From CAVTZP01 sp963739245 (GTDB lineage Bacteria > Chloroflexota > Dehalococcoidia > Dehalococcoidales > BS750m-G39), in NCBI GenBank assembly GCA_963739245.1, contig CAVTZP010000003.1:248001-312000 (forward strand): a stretch of 64,000 bases of DNA. Reading direction: 5' to 3'. Of this stretch, positions 1 through 8,619 are shown piece after piece (the first letter of the stretch is position 1; every line of letters begins with the position of its first letter). The position numbers were made by a program, and so were the translations under genes. The notes under the pieces are model-generated. The model was not told the DNA's origin and ran no database searches. It saw only the letters and a list, made by a program, of their open reading frames with translations.

Positions 1-1130
1 TGAACTCGTCAATAAATATGTTAGAGTGAGTAGCTATGAGATATTGATGTCTGAAGGTTTCTTGGTTCTCCTTTAGAAACCTTATAAACTTTCTTTGTAA
101 ATCAGGATAAAAATGAGCTTCCGGCTCTTCTATTAGGACTACCTTATTGCTACCATGTCGCACAATTTCTGCAGCGAGAGCAAGCATCTGCTCTACAGCA
201 GAACCGTAATGACTCAAGGGTAGCTGTAAGTCTCCCTACCTGAATCTTTATATGGCGTTTCCCACTCTTGTTCAGGATAAACAAAGCGAATACGCTGAGC
301 TTTCACCAGCGAAAACAAGCGATTTGATATAATTGACGATGCTGTCATGCAACTCTATTTTCTCCGGAATACCTTGACTCAGTTTAAATAAGGATTCAAC
401 AATCTCGTCGCCAAGAGGTTCAATTTTACGGATGGCACGAATACTTACAAATAGGTCTTTGAAAACTTCATCGTAAAGCTGGATAAAGAAGCCATAAACG
501 GCATTACCTACAGCCACATAGTCATTTCTCCATTGGTTCTCGTCGATATTAACATACCTAATTATCTTCCAAACTTGTTCGTCTCGGAATGAGCCTGGCC
601 TAAGGGCTAAAATTTTCCCCCTCTCCTTATCAAAAAGTATAGGGTCTGTCTTATAGGCACCGTGGTCGTTAGGTATTTTTACCTTGGTAACTGTTAAAGA
701 GGGGCGATTCTTTTTGTACTCTATAGTGCCAGCAGCTTTAAACATTTTGGGCCAACCACCCTTGAGGTCGAACATAAACCAAACAGGATTTTTCTCTTTG
801 AGATGCTCGTCCTTTTGAATAATTCCATCAGCTTGTTCAATTTGTAGAGAAAACGAAAATTTCATCTTCCTAGTTTGATCTTGCGCAAATACCCAGTCTG
901 TAGGCATCCTTTCAGAGGATAGAGGGACGTTTTGCAAGTCTCGATTACCCACCTCACGTACTGATGATAATATATTCTCAAGGACTTCCATTAGCTTTAA
1001 TACATTGGATTTTCCGGCATTATTGCTCCCTATAAAAAATTGAGATCACCCAATTCAATGAGTTAATCTCGTTTACGCCTTTCTCACAAAAGCTCAGGCA
1101 AATATTAATTGACAGTTCTCGGATTTTCAT
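1..1130 (-). pseudogene. AAA family ATPase (OLD/RecF-like, AAA_15/AAA_21 type), frameshifted, 3' partial
   Basis: Reading the minus strand from an ATG at 1130, the pieces join into an ABC-type/OLD-like ATPase. The N-terminus begins MKIRELSIN, a P-loop GSNNAGKSNV lies near 1010-1030, the middle is a 239-residue open stretch (272-991), and the C-terminal part has Walker B VVLIEEPEAHFYPDLQR near 100-145 and an ATHSN H-loop near the window edge. No single frame spans it. At least two one-base losses lie between the start and the P-loop (one in a run of T on the coding strand), and another break lies near 230-275. The stop lies beyond position 1. The start overlaps the end of mtnA by 26 bases. Proteins of this kind often serve in defence or DNA repair, but no partner gene is visible here. 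It is either a decaying gene or a victim of the indel errors seen elsewhere in the window. Confidence 0.7.
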
Positions 1131-2148
1131 TTCTAAGCCCCTCCCCATACGGCTCTCTTATTATACCACTCTCGGTAATGATGGCGGTTATATATTTATG
1201 GGGGGTAACATCAAAGGCGGGGTTTTGGACTTTAATGCCTGCGGGGGCAATGGCTATTCCCTGAATATGGGTTATTTCTTCCGGGCTTCTCTCCTCAATG
1301 GGGATTTCAGCCCCGGAAGCAAGCGACATATCAATGGTGGTGGTGGGGGCGGCAACATAGAAGGGGATGCCGTGCTCCTTAGCCAGCACGGCTAAAGTAT
1401 AGGTGCCGATTTTATTGGCGGTATCGCCGTTAGCCGCAATACGGTCGGCGCCAACAATGACGCAGTCAACCTCCCTCTTGCCCATAAAATACCCAGCCAT
1501 GGAGTCGGTGATAAGGGTAAAGGGGATTTTAGCCTTCTTCAGCTCCCAGGCGGTGATTCTTGCCCCCTGGAGGAGGGGTCGGGTCTCGGTGGCGAGAACT
1601 TTTATTCTCTTGCCCTGCTCCCTGGCTTGCCTGATTACCCCAAGGGCGGTGCCATAGCCGGCGGTAGCCAGCGCTCCGGTATTGCAGTGGGTCAGGACAG
1701 TAAAGCCGTCCTTAATTAGCTCGGCGCCGAGCTGGCTGAGTTTTAGTGTTGCCTCCGCCTCCTCGGTATGTATCCTGATGGCTTCATTGACCAGGGCTTT
1801 TTTAATCTGCTCTATGTTTTTGCCCGACTCAGCTATTTGTTGCATCCGCTCAAGGGCGCGGAACAAATTTCGGGCGGTGGGTCGGGTGCTGGCGATGGTC
1901 TGGGTAATGGCCTGGAGCTTTCTTAGGAAGTCCTCTCTTGACCTCGCCTTGATTTTTATGGCGCCGAGGGCAACCCCATAGGCACCAGCTACCCCGATGG
2001 CAGGAGCACCCCTGATTGTCAATTCTGTGATGGCTGAGGCTACATCCTGATAGCGGCTAAGCTCCAGATAGACCTCTTTCTGGGGGAGCCTAGTCTGGTC
2101 AAGGACCCTGAGGCTATTACCAAGCCATTTAATAGCTTTTATACCCAT
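1105..2148 (-). CDS. mtnA: S-methyl-5-thioribose-1-phosphate isomerase
   Basis: 347 residues, the usual size for MtnA (eIF2B alpha-like fold). The enzyme isomerises methylthioribose-1-phosphate to methylthioribulose-1-phosphate in cytoplasmic methionine salvage. Visible motifs are RGAPAIGVAGAYGV near residue 46, the catalytic cysteine C155 in LTHCNTGALATAGYG, and the catalytic aspartate D235 in VGADRIAANGDTANKIGTY. The related ribose-1,5-bisphosphate isomerases share the fold, but the length and motifs fit MtnA. The start codon abuts the stop of the upstream ABC permease gene, so it is probably co-transcribed with the exporter genes. No other methionine-salvage gene is in the window. Confidence 0.93.
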   Translation of the reverse strand: MGIKAIKWLGNSLRVLDQTRLPQKEVYLELSRYQDVASAITELTIRGAPAIGVAGAYGVALGAIKIKARSREDFLRKLQAITQTIASTRPTARNLFRALERMQQIAESGKNIEQIKKALVNEAIRIHTEEAEATLKLSQLGAELIKDGFTVLTHCNTGALATAGYGTALGVIRQAREQGKRIKVLATETRPLLQGARITAWELKKAKIPFTLITDSMAGYFMGKREVDCVIVGADRIAANGDTANKIGTYTLAVLAKEHGIPFYVAAPTTTIDMSLASGAEIPIEERSPEEITHIQGIAIAPAGIKVQNPAFDVTPHKYITAIITESGIIREPYGEGLRNENPRTVN

Positions 2149-3246
2149 CTAGCTTCGCATACTTCTTCGGAACAGTATGATGCCGATGGCAAAGATAACC
2201 ACTGTCCAGCCGATGAGAAAGAGAAAGTCGTTGCTTATTGCCTCCATCCCCACTCCCCGAATCAGAACGCCCCTTGAGGCGCTGATGGCGTGGGCATAGG
2301 GGAAGGCATAGGCGAAACCCCTGAGGTATGAGGGCATCATCTCTATGGAGAACCAGCACCCGGAGAGCATCGCCAGGGGCATGGAAATCAGCCAGCAAAG
2401 GGGCTCGGCCTGCTGTTCCGTCTTGGAGAGTGAGGCGATAACCATACCGACGCCAACGCTGCACAGGCCGGTGAGGAAGAAGATAAGGAACGCCAGCCCG
2501 AAGTTGCCGACGATATTCATGCCGAGCAACCAGGCAGCAACCATGAAGATTATTATCTGGGCGATGGTAATAGCCACCAGGCACAGGGAGTATCCCAGAA
2601 TGAAGTCCACCGGTCTGGCTGGTGTCGTCAGCAAACGGGACAGGAAGCCCTTTTCCTTGTCGCGCACCACCATTCGCGCCGAGGTCGGTATTAATATCAA
2701 AAGCCCGAAGATTATTATCCCCGGGGCAATAAAGTCAACATAGGTTATCTCAGTCTCAATATGGATAGGGTTAGCATTAATGGTTACCGGTATCTCAATA
2801 TGGGCGAAGGCGCGGGCGACAGCATTGATGATGGAAATGAGCTGCTCGGATACCATAACGTCACTTTCATCATAGGTCATCTGGAGGGTAATATCGGCTT
2901 TTTCCCCCTGCCAGTTTCTTTCTACCTGCTTCCCAAAACCCTGGGGGATGACAATATAGGCGTCTAGCTCACCAAACTTGAGGTCTTTGCTGGCAGTATC
3001 AATATCGCCATAGGTAGTAACTTTCAGCACTGACACCTTAGCCAGGGCTTCATTGATGAAGGCTTGTGACATCGGGGTATTGTCTTCGTCAATCACGCCA
3101 ACGGGGAAATTTTGGGTGGGCTCACCGCTAAAAATCGCCCCGAAAAGCAGCATGAACACCAGGGGGAACCCCAGGAGGAAGCCCAGCGCCAGCGGGTCTC
3201 TATAGGTTTCCTTAAGGTTTTTCTTAAATAGCTCCCAGATTCTCAT
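2149..3246 (-). CDS. ABC-2 type transporter permease
   Basis: 365 residues with the ABC-2 (DrrB/YhhJ-like) layout. There is one N-terminal membrane helix (about 20-40), a long extracytoplasmic domain (about 45-170), and five hydrophobic segments in the C-terminal half (about 175-360), including the typical SLSKTEQQAEPLCWLISMP and MLSGCWF regions. It forms the membrane channel of an exporter with the ATPase encoded just upstream, and the two genes overlap by four bases. The substrate (drug, lipid or polysaccharide precursor) cannot be read from the sequence. mtnA follows with no gap. Confidence 0.9.
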   Translation of the reverse strand: MRIWELFKKNLKETYRDPLALGFLLGFPLVFMLLFGAIFSGEPTQNFPVGVIDEDNTPMSQAFINEALAKVSVLKVTTYGDIDTASKDLKFGELDAYIVIPQGFGKQVERNWQGEKADITLQMTYDESDVMVSEQLISIINAVARAFAHIEIPVTINANPIHIETEITYVDFIAPGIIIFGLLILIPTSARMVVRDKEKGFLSRLLTTPARPVDFILGYSLCLVAITIAQIIIFMVAAWLLGMNIVGNFGLAFLIFFLTGLCSVGVGMVIASLSKTEQQAEPLCWLISMPLAMLSGCWFSIEMMPSYLRGFAYAFPYAHAISASRGVLIRGVGMEAISNDFLFLIGWTVVIFAIGIILFRRSMRS

Positions 3247-4202
3247 TCTCTTAGCTCTTTACCGGTTAGCTTGAGGAAGACATCCTCCAGGGTTGGCTCC
3301 TTGATGTGGGCGGAGCGGACGGTAGCCCCCGATAATTGCAAACGGTCAACGATTTCCCTGAAATCGAGTCGTCTGTCGGTAATCAGCATCGTGTCACCGG
3401 TTATGCTTACCTCGGCATATTTGCTTCGCATTTCGTCTATAACCTTCGGGGTAAGATTCCGGGCAGAAACAATCATGGTATTCTTTTCCCGCATGCTTAC
3501 CTTGAGTTTCTGGCTGGTGCCCAGCGCGACAATTTTACCCTCATCCATGATGCCAATTCGGTCGGCGAGGAAGTCTGCCTCGTCCATGTAGTGGGTGGTG
3601 AGTAAGATCGTCTTTTCCCCTTTTAGCTGGATAATGTATTCCCATATTGCTCGTCTGGCTTGGGGGTCAAGACCAAGGGTAGGCTCATCAAGGAACAGCA
3701 CCTCGGGATTATGAATCAGCGCCATCATTATATTGAGCCTTCGCTTCATACCGCCGGAGAATTTTCGTACCTGGTCTTTAGCCCGTGACTCAAGCCCCAT
3801 CGTCTCTAGTAGCTGCTGCGACCTGATTTTTAGCTCTCTGTCATTTACGCCGTGAATCTTGCCAATTAGATTCATGTTCTCTTGAGTGTTGAGATGCCCT
3901 GAGATAGCCGTTTCCTGGGGGGCGACACCAATAATCTCCTTAACCTTAAATGGCTGCTTGAGGATGTCATAGCCCATTATGTGGGCCGTGCCTTTGCTTG
4001 GTTTGAGCAGGCAACACAGGATATTGATGGTGGTGGTTTTACCGGCGCCGTTAGGCCCAAGGAGGGCAAACAGCTCGCCTTTTCTGACATTTAGCTCAAT
4101 ACCGTCCACTGCCACCAGCCCATTGAACCTCTTGGTCAGATTGAAGGTCTGGATGGCGAGGTTATCACCTGTCTTTGCTCGTTTTACCCTGTGTGAGGTC
4201 AT
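3243..4202 (-). CDS. ABC transporter ATP-binding protein (DrrA/CcmA-like)
   Basis: About 319 residues from the ATG at 4202. An upstream start at 4298 would add 32 residues that do not look like the family. It has Walker A GPNGAGKTTT, Q-loop GVAPQETAI, signature FSGGMKRRLNIMMAL, Walker B EVLFLDEPTLGLDP and the switch histidine LTTHYMDEAD. The roughly 80-residue C-terminal tail matches the DrrA-type regulatory extension (DUF4162-like). It energises the ABC-2 permease that overlaps its 3' end. Together the two form a complete half-transporter exporter (ATPase plus permease) in the cytoplasmic membrane. Confidence 0.92.
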   Translation of the reverse strand: MTSHRVKRAKTGDNLAIQTFNLTKRFNGLVAVDGIELNVRKGELFALLGPNGAGKTTTINILCCLLKPSKGTAHIMGYDILKQPFKVKEIIGVAPQETAISGHLNTQENMNLIGKIHGVNDRELKIRSQQLLETMGLESRAKDQVRKFSGGMKRRLNIMMALIHNPEVLFLDEPTLGLDPQARRAIWEYIIQLKGEKTILLTTHYMDEADFLADRIGIMDEGKIVALGTSQKLKVSMREKNTMIVSARNLTPKVIDEMRSKYAEVSITGDTMLITDRRLDFREIVDRLQLSGATVRSAHIKEPTLEDVFLKLTGKELRE

Positions 4203-4341
4203 GGCTAACTCACTGTGGATGTTATGACTATAATAGCATGTTTTCTGTTTATAACAAAAGGCTCTAGCTTTTATGTAGTGACCTATCCCCCTTAGCACCC
4301 TAAAAAATCTGTGATTTTTCAGGGAACCCCATTAGTATGGT

Positions 4342-4425
4342 AATCCTATCCCCCTGACCCCCTTCCCTTGGTATTTAGTTAGGGAAGGGGGAAAGTAGTG
4401 AGAGGGGGCGAAGCCCCTCTCTAAT
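4342..4425 (-). repeat. Dispersed palindromic repeat, copy A
   Basis: One of four related intergenic elements. It has a C-rich tract reading CCTATCCCCCTGACCCCC on the plus strand, a long inverted repeat (CCCCCTTCCC with GGGAAGGGGG, 14-base loop), and a short strong hairpin GAGGGGGCGAAGCCCCTC. In orientation it matches copy B and is inverted relative to copies C and D. It lies between divergently transcribed genes (the ABC ATPase on minus and the first hydratase on plus), so it is not simply a terminator. Confidence 0.75.
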
Positions 4426-4463
4426 CTTGACATGGCAAGGCAGGGCAAAGTAAACTTTTTGGT

Positions 4464-4892
4464 ATGGCTGAGGGTTCGCTAGACATAGACAGGCTGAAGA
4501 ATAAGCTCGGGGTGGAGTGGGAGCCACGCTCATACCAGATTGAGCGAGAGATGATACGCCGCTTTGCCCGGGCTATTGGCGACCCCAACCCCCTGTGGCA
4601 GGACGGCGTTATTGCCCCGCCCACCTTTGTTCTGGCGATAGGCTTTGAGCAGTTTGTTGACGAGTTAATGTCGTTAGCCGCCTTTGGCACCGTGCTTATG
4701 GGTGGCACTGAGCTTGAGTGCTATCATCCCATCAGGCTGGGCGATGTGATAACCGTTGTCTTCAAAATCAGCGGCCTTCGTGAGCGCCAGGGCAAGATGG
4801 GCAAGATGGCATTTATGACCTTTGGCAGCACCTACCGGAGCCAGGGTCAGGAACTGGTGGCCAGGTGCCGCCAGATGGTTATCGGTTATTAA
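4464..4892 (+). CDS. MaoC-like hot-dog protein, N-terminal (non-catalytic) type
   Basis: 142 residues resembling the FAS1/MaoC N-terminal hot-dog domain (the HadA or HadC half of mycobacterial dehydratases). Recognisable parts are the substrate-entry segment FARAIGDPNPLWQD and PPTFVLAIGF, then the GGTELECYHPIRLGD strand. It lacks the hydratase histidine motif, which the next gene carries, so the two probably form a heterodimeric (R)-specific 3-hydroxyacyl-thioester dehydratase. The gap to the next start is one base. Context with an SDR gene suggests acyl-thioester metabolism. Whether the carrier is CoA or ACP is unknown. Confidence 0.8.
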   Translation: MAEGSLDIDRLKNKLGVEWEPRSYQIEREMIRRFARAIGDPNPLWQDGVIAPPTFVLAIGFEQFVDELMSLAAFGTVLMGGTELECYHPIRLGDVITVVFKISGLRERQGKMGKMAFMTFGSTYRSQGQELVARCRQMVIGY

Positions 4893-4893
4893 G

Positions 4894-5322
4894 ATGAAGC
4901 AACTTTATTACGGAGATGTTAGACTAGGCAGTGAAATCACCCCCCTGGTCAAGCAGCCGACCACCCGCCAGTTGGTGATGTGGGCGGGGGCGGTGGGTGA
5001 TTACCTGCCGATTCATTATGATAAGGACTTTGCCCAGAGCCGTGGTCTATCCGGCGTCATCGTTCATGGCCAGCTAGTCGGCGCTTTCTTAGGTCAGCTA
5101 ATGACCGACTGGATAGGGGAGCAGGGCATTCTCCGTAGGTTGAGTTGTAGTTATAAGGGCATGAACTACCCCGGTGAGGTTCTTACTTTTAAGGGCAAAG
5201 TGACTAAGAAATACGTTAATGATGGGCAGCACTATGTGGAGTGCAGCCTTTGGGCGGAGAATTCAAAAGGGGAGAAGACGGCATCAGGTATGGCGATTGT
5301 TATTCTGCCCTCCAGGGGCTGA
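4894..5322 (+). CDS. MaoC-like (R)-3-hydroxyacyl dehydratase, catalytic subunit
   Basis: 142 residues from the ATG one base after the upstream stop. An earlier in-frame start would overlap the previous gene deeply. The hydratase-2 motif is clear: Asp and His in DYLPIHYDKDFA, then G-x-IVHGQLVGAF. These supply the catalytic Asp/His dyad of the MaoC/HadB family. It hydrates or dehydrates 3-hydroxyacyl thioesters, probably together with the preceding non-catalytic hot-dog protein. The SDR gene starts 51 bases downstream and could reduce or oxidise the same 3-hydroxyacyl substrate. Confidence 0.86.
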   Translation: MKQLYYGDVRLGSEITPLVKQPTTRQLVMWAGAVGDYLPIHYDKDFAQSRGLSGVIVHGQLVGAFLGQLMTDWIGEQGILRRLSCSYKGMNYPGEVLTFKGKVTKKYVNDGQHYVECSLWAENSKGEKTASGMAIVILPSRG

Positions 5323-5373
5323 TTATAATCACATAATAAGATAAGACTAAGATAAGAAAGGGAGGCTAAATAG

Positions 5374-6288
5374 ATGGGTGACTGGTTAAAAGACAAGGTA
5401 GCGGTAGTTACCGGCTCAGGACAGGGGATTGGGAAAGCTATCGCTATTGCCATGGCCAAGGAGGGGGCTAAGGTGGTGACTAATAACCGCCGCGCCGGCA
5501 CCGCCGGTGGCGACGCTGAGACCGTTGCCAGCGAGATTAAGGCGATGGGTGGTCAGGCGATGGCGTTCTTTGGCAGTGTCTCCGAGTTTAGTGTTGCTGA
5601 GAAGCTAATGCAGGCGACGGTGGACAGCTTTGGCCGGGTGGACATTATGGTGAATAATGCCGGTGCTGACGCCCCGCGTATGGTCTGGAATATGACCGAG
5701 GAGGACTGGGACCGGTGTCTGGACTCCTACCTTAAGGGCTCATTCACTTGTACCCGCTTTGCCTGTGCCCTGATGAGAGAGCAGGGGTGGGGGCGGATAA
5801 TAAATACCACCTCTACTGCCTGGCTGGGCACGGTGGGGCACTGCAATTATGGTGCGGCTAAAGCCGGGATTGTCGGTCTGACCAGAGCGGTAGCCAGAGA
5901 GATGGGCCGGTATGGGGTAACCTGTAATGCCTATGCCCCAACCGCCGCCACCAGGTTTACCCTTAGCGAGGAGATAGTAGCTGGTTTCAAGAAGAGGTAT
6001 GAAGCCGGGCTTATGACCAAGGAACGGTTTGAGGAGTTGACCAACCCACCAGCCCCGGAGACAGTAGCCCCATTTATCATCTATCTGTGCACTGATGCCG
6101 CCGCTGATATAAATGGTCAGGTGTTTGATGTTACCGGGGGCAGCATCGCTCTTTACTCCGAGCCGGTGAAAAAGAAGGCTATTACTAAAAAAGAAGGCTT
6201 GTGGACTTTAGAAGAGCTCGCTGACCTTGTGCCCAAGGTATTGCTGGAAGGATATAAAAACCCGGCGCCACCCCAGCCAGCTAAATAG
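5374..6288 (+). CDS. Short-chain dehydrogenase/reductase with C-terminal extension
   Basis: 304 residues. The classical SDR core occupies about residues 1-265: cofactor motif TGSGQGIG, NNAG, catalytic Ser in NTTST and YxxxK in YGAAK. About 35 further residues follow the GQVFDVTGGSIALYSEP end, which is longer than most FabG-like enzymes and resembles the SDR part of peroxisomal multifunctional enzymes. A good ribosome-binding site (GGGAGG) precedes the ATG. Its place after two MaoC-like genes points to a 3-hydroxyacyl-CoA dehydrogenase or 3-ketoacyl reductase role. The exact substrate is inferred only from context. Confidence 0.85.
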   Translation: MGDWLKDKVAVVTGSGQGIGKAIAIAMAKEGAKVVTNNRRAGTAGGDAETVASEIKAMGGQAMAFFGSVSEFSVAEKLMQATVDSFGRVDIMVNNAGADAPRMVWNMTEEDWDRCLDSYLKGSFTCTRFACALMREQGWGRIINTTSTAWLGTVGHCNYGAAKAGIVGLTRAVAREMGRYGVTCNAYAPTAATRFTLSEEIVAGFKKRYEAGLMTKERFEELTNPPAPETVAPFIIYLCTDAAADINGQVFDVTGGSIALYSEPVKKKAITKKEGLWTLEELADLVPKVLLEGYKNPAPPQPAK

Positions 6289-6305
6289 GAAGCCGGCTTG
6301 CTGCT

Positions 6306-6809
6306 TTATCTCTCACGGTATAGTTCCATAAGCACAAAGTTATATCCGTTGTGTTTCAGCTGCCCATACTGGGTGAAGCCGCATTTGGCAAAGCACTTCT
6401 GTGCCCTGGTGTTTGAGGCGAGGGTCTTCAGGTAGATTCGGTTGAGCTTTGTATGTTGAAAGATATATTTGACAAGGGTGGTTACGGCATTGGCACCGTA
6501 GCCCTTATCCCAGTAATTGCGGTCGCCAATCATAATACCTAGCTCGGCTTCACCATTAGCCATATCAATGCCATAATAGGTGCAGTTGCCAATGTGCTTG
6601 CCATCCAGGGTCTCTATAGCGAACCGCTCTCTGGCTGGGGAAGGGTAACGAAATTCCCGGGCATATTCTGATAGGTAGTGCTGGAAACTGGTCCTTAGCC
6701 GTGGGGTGGCATCAAGTTGAGATAGCTCGGGGTCTATTTTCCAGGCATAATCAACGGCGGCATCGGCTAAGCTTTTTCCCCGGATCCTGACCTTACTGTC
6801 AATAGTCAT
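6306..6809 (-). CDS. GNAT family N-acetyltransferase (RimJ/RimL-like)
   Basis: 167 residues with the GNAT acetyl-CoA fold: an ELGIMIGDRNYWDKGYGANA strand and pyrophosphate-binding loop in the middle, and ASNTRAQKCFAKCGF near the C-terminus. It transfers acetyl from acetyl-CoA to an amine whose identity cannot be read here. A GGAGGTGAT ribosome-binding site lies immediately upstream of the ATG. It is downstream of, and likely co-transcribed with, the HEAT-repeat and PAC2 genes. It converges on the SDR gene with a 17-base gap. Confidence 0.85.
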   Translation of the reverse strand: MTIDSKVRIRGKSLADAAVDYAWKIDPELSQLDATPRLRTSFQHYLSEYAREFRYPSPARERFAIETLDGKHIGNCTYYGIDMANGEAELGIMIGDRNYWDKGYGANAVTTLVKYIFQHTKLNRIYLKTLASNTRAQKCFAKCGFTQYGQLKHNGYNFVLMELYRER

Positions 6810-6823
6810 ATCACCTCCATAGT

Positions 6824-7750
6824 TTAGAAGCGAAATGATTCCCCACCATCTAGCTCGTAGAGGGCTTGCTCTGCCGCCTGCTGAATTATCTCATTATGGT
6901 TATCAAGGCACTGCTCAAGGCAGCTTTTAGCCTCAGAAGCACCTATCTTGCCCAGTGCCTTGATCGCCGCCAGCCGAATCTCAATATCAGGGTCATCGAC
7001 CAGCTCGATAAGATAGGGGACTACCTCTTTCTCCCCCAGTTCACCGCAGGCTCCGGTGGCTTCATAGCGTATCTCGGCATCAGTGCTGGTCAGCTCTCTT
7101 AGCAGGATTGGCAGCCAGGAGCAGCTGCAGCTCCGGCCCATGGCAAAAAGGGCGCTAATCTTCAGCTGGGGATTACCACTCTGATAGGCTTCCATAATAG
7201 CCTGCTTCATTTGGGGCAGGCTTAATGGCGCCGCCGCCTCTAGGGCACGGCGTTTTATTTCTAAGGGCTTGCTTTTGTCATTAATTATGGTGAGTAAAGA
7301 CCGGCTTATCCGGGATTTATGGCGGGGGCGGAGCTTTTTAAGCTCGGCTAGCAGGGCAAACTTGCCCAGCGCGGTAGCGGCTACCGCCTGCACCTTCTCC
7401 GAGCTGTCTTGTTCCAGTAGATTAATTAGCGGGTCAATAAGGGATGTCTCCTCGCTTTCCCATAGACCTTCAATAGCCGTGCTCCGTACCTCGGCGTCAG
7501 TGTCCTTTAAGCGGCTCTTGAAGATGCTGCCAAAGTCAAGCTCAAAGTTGTCCTCAGCCAGCTCAATCAGGCGATACATAATCTGCCGCCGCCGCTTTGG
7601 CTCAATGGTTTCCCATACTTGGTCCAAAAGCTTTAGCTCGGCTGAGCCTAAGCTTGATAGCTGAGCTAGCTTTGAGTTCAGTAGTGACTTATCCTGGTTA
7701 CCGAGGCTGGTGATAATCTCCTCAATCGGTAGTGGCATCGGAGGCTCCAT
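6824..7750 (-). CDS. HEAT-repeat protein
   Basis: 308 residues made almost entirely of alpha-helical HEAT/PBS-lyase-like repeats of about 30 residues. They are seen as recurring D-x-E-I/V-R-x-x-A-x-x-A/G-L-G patterns, for example DAEVRSTAIEGL, DAEIRYEATGACGELG and DIEIRLAAIKALGKIG. Such scaffolds mediate protein contacts, and no catalytic residues are visible. Its start codon overlaps the stop of the PAC2-family gene by one base (TAATG), so the two are translationally coupled and may act together. No specific function can be assigned. Confidence 0.85.
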   Translation of the reverse strand: MEPPMPLPIEEIITSLGNQDKSLLNSKLAQLSSLGSAELKLLDQVWETIEPKRRRQIMYRLIELAEDNFELDFGSIFKSRLKDTDAEVRSTAIEGLWESEETSLIDPLINLLEQDSSEKVQAVAATALGKFALLAELKKLRPRHKSRISRSLLTIINDKSKPLEIKRRALEAAAPLSLPQMKQAIMEAYQSGNPQLKISALFAMGRSCSCSWLPILLRELTSTDAEIRYEATGACGELGEKEVVPYLIELVDDPDIEIRLAAIKALGKIGASEAKSCLEQCLDNHNEIIQQAAEQALYELDGGESFRF

Positions 7751-8541
7751 TATTCTTCCTCTTCCTCCTCCTCCTGTTCCCAGATAGGTTGGGTGAAGTG
7801 GTCAATGTACTCTCCCATAGCCTCAGCGGCAATCTGTTTCATCCTCTCTGCTGCCTCGTTAGCCATCTCATTTAGCTCGGTTAGGTCAATCTCGATATCT
7901 AACATCCTGGTCAGCACCCTGAGCACCGCCAGGGCCGCCATTGGATTTGGGATTCGGGTGGCATGCATTGGCACCTCACCCAGGAGGCAGATACCCTCAA
8001 TTTTCCTCTCCTTGGCTACACCCAGCAATAGACCGTTCAACCCCGAAATCTGTAGATTGCCCCTTTGCACCAGGCTATATTTCTCCACAAGCTTGCTCAT
8101 ATGCTGGCTGGTGACCACCCCCCACACCTTGGGCGGTTCGGTGTGGTGGATACTGCTTAGGGCGGCGGCGCAGGTATATACCCGCTTGACCCCGAACCTC
8201 TCCCCGATATCCAGTACACAGTTTGCCAGCTCATACCCCTTAGTGATGGGCTGGTCCTCACCAATGGCTAGTATCATATCGCTGCCACCGCCCTTATTCT
8301 TCCAGTAGTAGAAGCGGCTTTCTGGGAACTGCGGCGCCTCGACGATATGGTCCCTGACTACCACCCCGATGGGGTCAAAGAAGTGGGATGGTTCAATCTC
8401 TCCCAGTTCCTTGAAAGGGAGTTTTTTCTTTAAGTAGCTAGCGACGATGAGCGAGACATTGCCAATTCCGGGCCAGGAAGCCAGCATAATCGGCGATTTG
8501 AGCCTTGGTCGGGCAAAAAGCTTAACTAAATCTTCCATCAT
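7750..8541 (-). CDS. PAC2 family protein (proteasome assembly chaperone-like fold)
   Basis: 263 residues matching the PAC2 family found in archaea and some bacteria. The N-terminus is LASWPGIGNVSLIVASYL, the core is YELANCVLDIGERFGVKRVYTCAAA, and GLNGLLLGVAKERKIEGICLLGEVP and HATRIPNPMAALAVL follow. The C-terminus ends in a run of glutamates. Eukaryotic PAC2 helps assemble proteasomes. The bacterial role is not established, and no proteasome genes are in this window. It is followed, with a one-base overlap, by the HEAT-repeat scaffold gene. The upstream side is bounded by repeat copy B, starting three bases from the ATG. Confidence 0.85.
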   Translation of the reverse strand: MMEDLVKLFARPRLKSPIMLASWPGIGNVSLIVASYLKKKLPFKELGEIEPSHFFDPIGVVVRDHIVEAPQFPESRFYYWKNKGGGSDMILAIGEDQPITKGYELANCVLDIGERFGVKRVYTCAAALSSIHHTEPPKVWGVVTSQHMSKLVEKYSLVQRGNLQISGLNGLLLGVAKERKIEGICLLGEVPMHATRIPNPMAALAVLRVLTRMLDIEIDLTELNEMANEAAERMKQIAAEAMGEYIDHFTQPIWEQEEEEEEE

Positions 8542-8543
8542 GT

Positions 8544-8619
8544 AACCCTATCCCCTTTATCCCCTTCCCCTTCGATAAGGGGAAGGGGAATTTTTTCTAA
8601 AGAGGGGCTTCGCCCCTCT
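8544..8619 (-). repeat. Dispersed palindromic repeat, copy B (enters the 3' end of the phosphoesterase gene)
   Basis: Read on the minus strand it is nearly identical to copy D: hairpin AGAGGGGCGAAGCCCCTCT, an A-rich spacer, inverted repeat CCCCTTCCCC/GGGGAAGGGG, then GATAAAGGGGATAGGGTTA. Positions 8557-8619 are translated as the last 20 residues and stop of the upstream metallophosphoesterase, so the element supplies that protein's C-terminus. It also sits three bases before the PAC2 start codon, so PAC2 translation would have to use repeat sequence as its ribosome-binding region. Confidence 0.8.

Noticed and set aside
1..1130. Defence island based on the OLD-like ATPase
   Set aside because: No nuclease, toxin or other defence partner is next to it in this window, and its left side is cut off.
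1198..1981. Plus-strand open frames over mtnA
   Set aside because: They have no family features and lie opposite a well-conserved mtnA with intact catalytic residues.
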